A DNA stretch of 64,000 nt, from NCBI RefSeq assembly GCF_037392515.1, contig NC_090283.1:24878249-24942248 (forward strand), read 5' to 3'. The notes beneath the pieces are model-generated. The model saw nothing but the letters and a program-made list of their open reading frames with translations, did not search any database and had not been told where the DNA came from. Position 1 is the first letter of the stretch. Each line of letters begins with the position of its first letter. Origin of the DNA: Haliotis asinina. Taxonomy: Eukaryota > Mollusca > Gastropoda > Lepetellida > Haliotidae. This document shows, piece after piece, positions 56,382 through 64,000 of the stretch. Made by a program: the position numbers and the translations under genes.

Positions 56382-56593
56382 GAAATTCTGCGTGCCAACC
56401 TGTCACAACACCAGCTACAACGGCTCCTGCAACGGCTCCTGAAACAGCTCCCGAAACACCAGGATCCTTGACAAGTGATACAATGATGAATGACACGATG
56501 GCTAAGAGCGTGGACATGGGGCGATCTGCCGGAGTTGTCGGCAGCAGCAGCTCCATCACTTGGATGATCATCGTTGTTACGTATGTATTTTAG
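56382..56593 (+). CDS. Paralogue copy D, exon 3 (Thr-rich stalk and GPI-like tail)
   Basis: The exon runs from acceptor CGGACGACAG to TAG. It reads G-NSACQPVTTPATTAPATAP, ETAPETPGSLTSDTMMNDTM, MGRSAGVVGSSSS and ITWMIIVVTYVF. The first cysteine (SACQP) is conserved in all three exon-3 copies. The stalk is shorter than in C. With exons 1 and 2 the open product would be about 226 residues from the GTG position. Confidence 0.75.
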
Positions 56594-56877
56594 TGGGGGC
56601 ACCGCAACCATTTACATCGATTCTATATTCGACATATCACAGGATATAACACAATGGTCAAACCAAGCGCATTATCCAAAATATTGCCTGACTCATGTGT
56701 AATTTTACTAATAAAAGTAAGCCACATTTATCCAATAAAAATAATATCTGAGTAGATGTCACAATTTGGCTACATTGGTTCTCACATTCTGGTTCGAAGA
56801 TCTGAAACAAAAAAATGGGTGTCGTCATGGGTGGGAACACGAAAGTGCCGTTTCGACTTCCAAACCAACGACAGGAG

Positions 56878-57000
56878 GTAGGGGGGAAGCGTCTTGTGGT
56901 TAAAGCTTTTGCTCGTCACGGCATAGAGTCGGATACAATGTGCGAGGCCTATCTTTTGTGTCCTCCCAAAATGACCAAAAAAATTAACTCATTCAGTTAC
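56878..57000 (+). mobile_element. tRNA-headed SINE (family 2)
   Basis: GGGAAGCGTCTTGTGGTTAA and TTTGCTCGTCACGGCATAGA; the B-box is eroded. Confidence 0.6.
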
Positions 57001-57057
57001 TATTCGCTAAAAAGTAAATGAATAAAGTAACCCTCATGGCAGATCTGAACCAATTTG

Positions 57058-57180
57058 TGTGAATGAGTGAGTTTTATTGTCACGTCGCTTTTTGGACAGT
57101 TTAAGAAACATCACGGCGGCATAACAAAAATGGGTTTCAAAAAACCATGTGGGGAATCGAACCCTTGTCGTGTTCTGCCT
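57058..57180 (-). mobile_element. tRNA-headed SINE (family 2)
   Basis: GAATGAGTGAGTTTTATTGT, ATCACGGCGGCATAACAAAA and a reverse B-box GGGAATCGAACCC. Confidence 0.65.
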
Positions 57181-57329
57181 CATCGTCCCTAGATATATAT
57201 ACTGATCCTAATAATCTGGATAATGTTTTTCATAAATAAACAAACCCGTCATTTTAGCATTTAGTGTATGTCATTTAACCATGCCATGACACAGACTCAC
57301 AAATATTCCTTTTCAGGCTTAAAGTACTG

Positions 57330-57445
57330 GGGGAGGTGGTGTAGCCTAGTGGTTAAAGCATCACGCCGAAGGCACGGGTTCGATTCCCAGTCTGAAGCGC
57401 GTTTCTGGTGTTCCTCGCTGTGACATTGCTGGAAAATTACTGAAA
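57330..57445 (+). mobile_element. tRNA-headed SINE (family 2), 5' part
   Basis: GGTGGTGTAGCCTAGTGGTT and GGGTTCGATTCCCAG give the clearest tRNA-like head in the window. The body GTTTCTGGTGTTCCTCGCTG stops before the usual 3' end. Confidence 0.75.
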
Positions 57446-57889
57446 TGACGATCTTGTCCATGGCGAAATTGACAATCTTGTCAACTCAATTTGTCATTTT
57501 CTCTTGTGGTGAATAAAATATGCCGTGAACAAAAAAGGGTAGAGTTATTGTTGCATGATCTCAATACGGATAGCCATTCAAAACTCGGACAAATCATGAC
57601 TTTTTATTCAGAGCTACACACAGGCGTATGCAAGAACGTCTCTACCGCTTATCCTGGGCCTATTGTCTGAGCAGTTATATATGCTCTTAAATTTGATTGC
57701 TTTGGTTCATTACAGGATTGGCTAATGACTGTAAAGACTTGGTCCAAACGTCCTTTTACCAGTATTACATTTAGCGGCTAGCACGTGCACTGTAAGTGGG
57801 GGGTGGCTGGTCACCTATTAGCCGCCTGCAACTATAACGGGTATTACTCAGAGGCAACGGTATCTCACTGACCAGTGCGAATATCAATT

Positions 57890-58215
57890 ACCAAACCCGT
57901 GTAATGAGTGTGGCATCGTTACAAAGCAGCTCAATGTGCACAGGACACTATATGCCGCTTGTGGAGACGTTACAACAAAATCGTGTCGTTGCAGACCGTC
58001 CTAGAAGTGGCCGTCCATCTGTTACCACACACAGTATTTCAACCAGCCACAGTGACAGTTCCTGGTGTCAACAGGATATCGCCAAAGACCATTCGTCAGC
58101 GTCTGGATGCACTCGGGGTTACGTGCTTGGCGTCCTGCGGTGGAGAGCACGTGAGTGGAGACATGATCTCTTCAACGACGAATCCAAACAGTGGTGTAAA
58201 ACCCAACTCACTCCT
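57890..58215 (+). mobile_element. Tc1/mariner-type transposon relic
   Basis: Fragments NRVVADRPRSGRPSVTT, NRISPKTIRQRLDALGV and WRHDLFNDES appear in transposase order but in different frames and heavily deleted. They match the HTH end and the DES box of Tc1-type transposases. Terminal repeats were not identified. Confidence 0.8.
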
Positions 58216-58594
58216 GTCTTACCCAGTTTTAGTAACTAAACTAAACATCCTCAAGTGAAAATCTCCTTACTCAGTTTGCACGTGAATGCTTCAAAGTGAA
58301 TGTATTTATAACCAGTTAGACTGTTACATACAAACTCTGTTTTAGAGTAAATTGTTCCTGGTTCATTACGACACTGGTAGAGAATGCCATATGGTATCAT
58401 GGTTTTAAATGGGAAACCTGATGCACCCGAAACCTTTCGTATGAAAGAAACAAAGTTTCTGCCTGCCGTCGAGTCATGTTGTCGTTCATATACTTATGCC
58501 ATCAGTTACACCATCCAATGAAAAACCGTATGTAATGTAAGCTATAAAAATATTTGAGTGAACATCTGACAGGCATTTAAAAAGAGAATGAATG

Positions 58595-58720
58595 AATGAA
58601 CGAATGAGTGAATGAATGATGTTAACGCCACAACGCAATATGTCAGCCATATCGTGACGAGAACAAATTAGACGATAATAAAGAAATTGTATATATCATA
58701 AAAACCTTTCGTCAAAAGGA
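58595..58720 (-). mobile_element. I-group LINE 3' fragment
   Basis: GAATGAACGAATGAGTGAAT then GCCATATCGTGACGAGAACA. Confidence 0.65.
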
Positions 58721-58727
58721 CTGTAGT

Positions 58728-58965
58728 GAGTAAATGAGTTAATATTTAACGTCACATCTGCAATATTCCAGCCGTATCGTGACGAGAAGATTTAACACTG
58801 AAATAGGATATATGTATATCCTAAAAAAACAGTCAACGAAGGGCAGTAAAACAACCAGAATATCACAAATGGAATTAAAACTAGCGTGGAAAGTTAAAAC
58901 TAACATCATTATTCGGACAACACAATATAAAACAGGCTATACATCATTGCTGAAGGTAGAAGGAA
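58728..58965 (-). mobile_element. I-group LINE 3' UTR fragment
   Basis: GTAAATGAGTTAATATTTAA, GCCGTATCGTGACGAGAAGA, CAGTCAACGAAGGGCAGTAA and ATGGAATTAAAACTAGCGTG. Confidence 0.8.
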
Positions 58966-59006
58966 CATGAAGTTAGAAACGGATTCGGGATTTGAATATT
59001 TTTTTC

Positions 59007-59032
59007 AGATTCGGGATTCGAATCCCGAATCT
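59007..59032. other. 26-nt perfect palindrome
   Basis: It is centred on TTCGAA within GGGATTCGAATCCC and extends to AGATTCGG/CCGAATCT. Related imperfect copies (ATTCGGGATTTGAAT, ATTCGGGACTTAAATCC) flank it on both sides. Confidence 0.9.
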
Positions 59033-59077
59033 TAATTTTTTGCTCACATTCGGGACTTAAATCCTGAATTCGAATTT

Positions 59078-59204
59078 ATGTATGTATGTATGTATGTATG
59101 TATGTATGTATGTATGTATGTATGTGTGTGTGTGTGTGTGTGTGTGTATCTATGTATGTATGTATGTATGTATGTTTGTATGTATCAATGTATTTATCTA
59201 TCTC

Positions 59205-59236
<32 letters not shown>

Positions 59237-59262
59237 TGTATGTATGTATGTATGTATGTATC
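59078..59262. repeat. (GTAT)n microsatellite with (TG)n insert
   Basis: Two long GTAT tracts with a TG run at 59122-59146 and some degenerate units. The Met-Tyr-Val-Cys ORFs are artefacts. Confidence 0.95.
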
Positions 59263-59274
59263 CTAGCTGGATTT

Positions 59275-61565
59275 ACACCATCCCTACAGATGTTAGCAGC
59301 ACAAAGCAGCACTCGTGGCGAGCCACCTCCTCGTGGTGGGTACTAAGGGTTCGCCGACACCCCTGTTGTGGACCCGGTGTGTGAGTGTGTGTGTGGGGGG
59401 ATATTTGGTCCACCAACCTGTTTGCCGTGGGTTGCGGCCCTGTGTCGGCGGAGGGCAACAGCGGCTTGCAGCCTGACTTCGCCTAGACGGGTGGTTGAAT
59501 GGGCCCGGTTCGACCAATCGGCTGGTCATGCCAAGCCCTGTGCATGGAGTATAATTATTTTTATCATTGCACACATATCATTTGGAACTGGTGTAACTTT
59601 GGTCTTGGCTTTATTGTCTGAAACATTTTTGATTTTGAAATATGTTGTTCTGAAATTTGCCTTGTTTCCTATGAAGGCGGTGACTCATGGGCCAGTCTGG
59701 TGGAATTGGTCCTTGTGATGCTCCGTGGTGGGTGGGGAGCTCGGATGATGAACCATATGCCATTAACAATGGCTTACGAAATACCACTCAAAAAAACAAA
59801 ACGTCCACTTGAAAATGACCCTGTTGATACTGACCACAGACCGTCGGCATCGATTGAGTATTGGCCGCGTTTCATTGTGATTGAAACTCCTGACAAGACA
59901 CCGTTAAAGTTGAACCCCTTTGCTGTATCCAAGAGTATTCAACGTATTGCAGGGGATGTGAAAGACATTAGACGTTTACCTTCGGGTGCACTGTTAATTG
60001 AATGCGGGAAAAAGCAACAATCAACCAACCTGATGAACACTAAATCTTTCGTGGGCATTCCGGTCACGATCTCTCCGCACAAAACCTTGAACACGAGTAA
60101 AGGTATCGTTAGAGATCGGGATCAATTGTCGGACCTTGATATAGCATAAGAAATGAAGGATGAAGGTGTGTTATATGTCAAGCGCTTTTCAACTCGGAGA
60201 AACAACGAAACCATCAAAACGAATACGTACCTGTTTACTTTTTCATCTCCAAATGCACCTAAGTCAGTGAAGGCAGGCTACTGTAACATTGAAGTTGACA
60301 CCTACATCCCCAACCCGCTCAGGTGTTTTAAATGCCAGAAATACGGACAGGGTGTAAATACTTGCACATTGTCTGTTGTGTGTGCTCACTGTGGTGAGAA
60401 GACACACACAACAGAAGATTGCGACAGTGATTTTAAAAAATGCACCAACTGCTCAGGCGACCATTCCTCATTTTCTAAACTGTGTCCAATTGGGAAAGAG
60501 CAAATGACAATAAACAGAATAAAGTTTACTCAAAGTATCTCCTTTTCTGAGGCAAAAAAAATGGTAAAGAGGTTTGATCTTCCAGAAAGATATGCTACAG
60601 TAGCAAAAACATCATCGGGGTCTACCTCTAAAATAACAAAATCATCCACAGGCTGCCACACTACCTTGACTTAGGTAAATTGCGATTCTCCCTGCTATAT
60701 CATCTCAGACCGAGGAATCACTTCCTAGTACATAAAAGTCTTCTTCTGTTTACAAATCATCATCATCTCAGTCACACTCAAAGTCTCAATCGACAGATGA
60801 TAGTCAGCAAACTGTTAAAAGTTAACCTAAGCCTAAGCCTTATGCTTCAAAACAACAAAGTGGCAGAGCTTCTAAAGGGTCACAAAATAAAATTCAGTTG
60901 TTTAATAAATATGGGTCTATTGAAGACATGGACTTTTCTGAAAACGTCCATTCTAGGGCACATAGCTTATCGCCCTCCAAAAGAGTGCAGGGTAGATCCC
61001 CAATAAATCCTCCCAAAAGATAAAGTTTATTCCAATAATATTCAGGATTGAGGACTAATTTACATGAATTACAGCTATTATTCCAAGATTTTACACCTTC
61101 AGCGTTATGTCTCCAAGAGACATTTTTAAAACAAACAGATACATTTGTCCTACGTCATTTTAATGCATATCCCCTGCGGGTGATAGGGCCACTGGCGGAT
61201 CATCCATTCTAGTCAGACAAAACGTTATTCAAAGCCCTGTTTCACTTATTACTAACATGCAGGCTGTTGCAGTGGGAATTACTTTACATGAAGCGTTGAC
61301 GCGATGCTCTCTCTATATTTCACCGTCTTCGACGTTTGCCAAAAGTGATCTTGATGGCTCCAACACATATTTACACCCTGGTACAGCGACGTATTCCGCT
61401 CTCGACCTGTCACTCACAAATTCAGAACTACTAAATGAATTCGGATGGTCAGACCACGATGATCTCCATGGACATGACCATTTTCCTACTATATTAAAAG
61501 CTGTAACTCCATCTCAGGCCTACCAAAGAAAAAACCGAATTGCGAGAAAAAGCATAGAAATGTAA
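59275..61565 (+). mobile_element. I-group LINE relative: 5' UTR, ORF1 and part of the endonuclease
   Basis: The leader shares GGTTGCGGCCCTGTGTCGGC with the two LINEs at 35-37 kb. ORF1 starts MAYEIPLKKTKRPL (59769) and is interrupted once near 60149. The knuckles are CFKCQKYGQGVNTC, CAHCGEKTHTTEDC and CTNCSGDHSSFSKLC. The endonuclease piece (61190-61560) lacks its middle. RT, RNase H and 3' UTR are missing. It is closer to the older than to the younger element at 25-37 kb. Confidence 0.85.
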
Positions 61566-61657
61566 ACATTAAAAGGCGAATTTGCATACAAACACAGCGA
61601 TGCGGGATTGAAAGCATAGAAACTGCATAAGAATACGACGATCATTCATTCCCCGCT

Positions 61658-62158
61658 TCAGCTGTGTATTTCCCTCTTCCGCAACTCCGATCTCTTTGCT
61701 GATCCAAGATTGCCCTCGCACAAAGCTGATCGATGTCTGGTGAGGAGGTGTTGTGGATCTATCTTCTTGGGTTCCAGTTGATTTCTATCAGAATGCCATT
61801 CTGGTATGTAGAACCATTCAACTGGTTTGGGTAAACCTTGCACTACCATGTTGTGCTTTAGTTTGGCTCCTCGACGCCATCTGTCCAGTACCTCTCCAAA
61901 TTTCCAGTTAACATAGGATACATTAAGGGCCATTTTAGGATATGACTTTTGCTGCAAACATTTTAAGGAAAGGCGTTTCAGTTTAGCAGGAGATGTCCTT
62001 CGCAATTTCTGGGAAGGTACATTTCCACGAACATGAAGCAGAGACTTTAATTCTTCCAAAATTCTTTGCTTAGATCCTGATATCTTGACTTTCAGCAGCT
62101 TCCTATCACGCAAGAACTTGAGGATCGAACTGAGCTCTTTGGCATTCATTTTTGACAA
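61658..62158 (-). CDS. C-terminal segment of the YqaJ-type gene region
   Basis: An open segment beginning MNAKELSSILKFLRDRKLLK, with a lysine/arginine-rich stretch and WFYIPEWHSDRNQLEP. I do not recognise a domain. Position and strand suggest it belongs to the same locus as the nuclease segment. Confidence 0.45.
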   Translation of the reverse strand: MSKMNAKELSSILKFLRDRKLLKVKISGSKQRILEELKSLLHVRGNVPSQKLRRTSPAKLKRLSLKCLQQKSYPKMALNVSYVNWKFGEVLDRWRRGAKLKHNMVVQGLPKPVEWFYIPEWHSDRNQLEPKKIDPQHLLTRHRSALCEGNLGSAKRSELRKREIHS

Positions 62159-62410
62159 ATCACAGCAACTAACAAATGTCCTTTAAAGTCTTCAGCCGAC
62201 GTGGAGCACCATTTATCATACATTTTTGACAGGTCATCTTTCAGTTCTTTAAAGTCCTCATTTGACAAAACCAAAGCAGGCTTTGCCTCTGGCTCAGTTG
62301 TTGAAAGAAAAGAGGCAGGGTGGCCATTATTATGGTCATTGTTGTGCTGTGTAGCTGACGTCTGTAAATTCAGCAGTTGGTTATTTGTAGAGACATTAAT
62401 GCTAAGCAAT
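62146..62410 (-). CDS. Linker segment of the YqaJ-type gene region
   Basis: A low-complexity NVSTNNQLLNLQTSATQ stretch and FKELKDDLSKMYDKWCS. No domain recognised; it lies between the nuclease and C-terminal segments. Confidence 0.4.
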
Positions 62411-63463
62411 TCAAGTGGAATATCTTCTAAATCTCTCTTTTGTTGCTGATTTCTCCACCTTATCCTTGTCACAAATGTCTCTGTGGGTGAGAAACCTCTG
62501 TGCCGTTTGGGGTAAATTTGCAGAGTAACTGCTAAGGATGTCACTCTGTGTATCCCGTCTCTTTGTGATTGGACTGCCCTCAACAGATGTGTTTGCTTGA
62601 TTACATGTCTTGAATTCCGCTATTATCCTTGATTTTGGGAGTTTACACACAGCGTTCCAAAATTGCTTTTGAAGCTCCAAGATAATCCATGGATGTCCAT
62701 TCCAAGTCTGAACAAGTTTCATGAACTGTCCATCAAAGCTAGAAACAGGTATATGAATGCCTTGCCTGTGGCAGTACTGGAGAAACTCTTCAAGAATATT
62801 TCCCACAACAGAGATTGGTAGACTGTATCCACGAAGGAAATAGCCAAAGGGTACACCATGTACTTGATCTTTGGACCACATCCTGTCTAAGTCACCTGCC
62901 ACAAAAGTAACAACTTCCGTTGCTTTGTGTCTAGTAGCTGGGAATTGTTTGCGGATGATAAGCAAACTTTCTTCACATATTTCGTTCACTCGTTCTTGAA
63001 GTGGTAGTTTATCTTGATTTGAAGTTGTTAATATGTGCCTTGATGATTGATAGTCCATGTTTGATTCACAAGCATGCAGGGACTCGACTTCACATATCAA
63101 CCTACAGTGTGCCTTTACTCCTTTTTTAATGTAATCTTTGAGAGCTCTAACTGATGGGTTCAACTTTGACGGACATGTCTTAATGTCGGTACCAAATGTT
63201 AAGACAAGGATATCCAATGCCATTTCCCACACATCACTTTCAAAAGAAACTTGCATTACTCGGGTCATTTCTTCAGTCCATGCAATGAAAATGCAGTTGT
63301 CTACATGTAGTGCCACCATTTCAGCTTGTACTTGGAGGTAGTACCTTTCAGGAATTTCAGTTGGCAGGATTCCACCAAAGGGACATTTAATCTCCATTGC
63401 TGCCACAGGGTTATCTGCATCCTTTTCATTCATGATTCCATCTGGTGAAATTATTAGAGACAA
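62411..63463 (-). CDS. YqaJ / lambda-exonuclease-like nuclease domain protein
   Basis: Near the N-terminus SPDGIM, AAMEIKCPFGG and YYLQVQAEM give the D...ExK...Q layout of the PD-(D/E)XK YqaJ/lambda-exonuclease family, followed by CIFIAWTEE. About 250 residues of unknown fold follow (LDRMWSKDQVHGVPFGYFLR, HIPVSSFDGQFMKLVQTWNG, LELQKQFWNAVCKLPKSRII). I recall similar large proteins, present in many copies in marine invertebrates and often suspected to travel with mobile elements; whether this is a host or element gene cannot be told. The locus appears split into several open segments. Confidence 0.7.
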   Translation of the reverse strand: MSLIISPDGIMNEKDADNPVAAMEIKCPFGGILPTEIPERYYLQVQAEMVALHVDNCIFIAWTEEMTRVMQVSFESDVWEMALDILVLTFGTDIKTCPSKLNPSVRALKDYIKKGVKAHCRLICEVESLHACESNMDYQSSRHILTTSNQDKLPLQERVNEICEESLLIIRKQFPATRHKATEVVTFVAGDLDRMWSKDQVHGVPFGYFLRGYSLPISVVGNILEEFLQYCHRQGIHIPVSSFDGQFMKLVQTWNGHPWIILELQKQFWNAVCKLPKSRIIAEFKTCNQANTSVEGSPITKRRDTQSDILSSYSANLPQTAQRFLTHRDICDKDKVEKSATKERFRRYST

Positions 63464-63801
63464 ATTTTCAAATTTAGAGACAAATTTTGGTTAAATGATG
63501 ATGCTATTTCCATGATCCTTTCCCTTAAGTCATCATTCCTCTTGTTGATGTCTCGAACAAGACAACATGCCGTCAAAATGCTGATTGCATATGCAAACCG
63601 TGACTTGGTGTAGTCTTTCCCACCTTGCTTCTTTAATTTCTCAAGGGAGTACAGTTTAGTTTGAATAACACTATCAAGCTCTATCTTCTTCTTTGAAAGA
63701 ACTGTTGAGGCATTTTTAAGATTTGTGGAAAAATCCTCTGGTTGTGCTAGTTTGGTCAAACAAAGAAGGTCGACTTTATGATTTTCTTGCAATTTGTCCA
63801 C
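63454..63801 (-). CDS. N-terminal segment upstream of the YqaJ-type nuclease
   Basis: An open segment with TKLAQPEDFSTNLKNASTVL and RFAYAISILTACCLVRDINK, helical in appearance. It precedes the nuclease segment on the same strand, and the locus continues past the window edge. No domain recognised. Confidence 0.45.
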   Translation of the reverse strand: MDKLQENHKVDLLCLTKLAQPEDFSTNLKNASTVLSKKKIELDSVIQTKLYSLEKLKKQGGKDYTKSRFAYAISILTACCLVRDINKRNDDLRERIMEIASSFNQNLSLNLKICL

Positions 63802-64000
63802 TGAATCTCCATTTGGTTCATGTCCACGAAAATTGACATCACCTTTGTCATTTTTTAATCCAGGGGCCAGGTTTTTACCATCAAATGCCAGACAAACACT
63901 TGTCTGATGATGTTTTTCTTTTACTCTTTCTACAATTTCTCCGCTGATATCTGAATCATATCAGATTCTTTCCCTGAAAGATGCCTAGGATTGGATTGTC

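Noticed and set aside
57330-57405. Possible tRNA gene (A-box and B-box present)
   Set aside because: It continues into the SINE body found elsewhere in the window, and the arms do not fold into a clean cloverleaf.
59076-59384. Met-Tyr-Val-Cys and Tyr-Ile-His-Thr ORFs
   Set aside because: GTAT and TG microsatellite artefacts.

Overview
The window looks like nuclear DNA from a vetigastropod mollusc, most likely an abalone (Haliotis). The main reason is a very abundant short repeat whose tail reads GTGAGTGAGTTTAGTTTTAC followed by CGCCGC on one strand, a signature I associate with abalone sequence. Introns with GT-AG boundaries, C1q and nitrobindin-type genes, several LINE clades and dense satellites also fit a mollusc. 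The species call is inference.

Host genes are sparse and split into small exons. (1) A minus-strand nitrobindin/THAP4-C-terminal-like haem-barrel gene is spread over four small exons (7217 down to 2904). Its last intron is almost filled by a 1.6 kb trinucleotide array, and one exon is one base short of keeping frame. (2) A cluster of four paralogues, copies A (+, 11.0-18.7 kb), B (+, 21.1-23.2 kb, broken), C (-, 45.9-38.4 kb) and D (+, 52.6-56.6 kb), each has a 37-nt signal-peptide exon, a ~435-nt five-cysteine domain exon and, except in B, a threonine-rich exon with a GPI-like tail. All exon junctions are phase 1. The proximal promoters are conserved. The domain is not confidently assigned; it faintly resembles the FAMeT (Methyltransf_FA) fold. 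(3) A C1q-domain exon (51.6-52.0 kb) lies behind a decayed coiled-coil exon. (4) A minus-strand YqaJ/lambda-exonuclease-like gene runs off the right edge (61.7-64.0 kb).

Mobile DNA dominates the rest. Between 25.25 and 37.3 kb one I-group (Nimb-like) LINE is inserted inside the ORF1 of an older relative, with an 11-bp imperfect target duplication; a third relative lies at 59.3-61.6 kb. Relics of an R2-type LINE, an L1-type LINE, an unplaced RT, a Penelope-like element and a Tc1/mariner transposon are present. So are many SINEs whose 3' tails resemble the tail of the I-group LINE, and several perfect or near-perfect fold-back MITEs.

Repeats are strikingly tied to the paralogue cluster. A 47-bp minisatellite sits just before exon 2 in 27, 4, 1 and 0 copies in A, D, B and C. 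A 12-bp array of 68 units in A intron 1 differs almost only at one base (34 C, 32 T). Copies B and D share transposon insertions in their introns, so those insertions predate the duplication. No LTR retroelement, Polinton, CRISPR array or genuine tRNA/rRNA gene was recognised.
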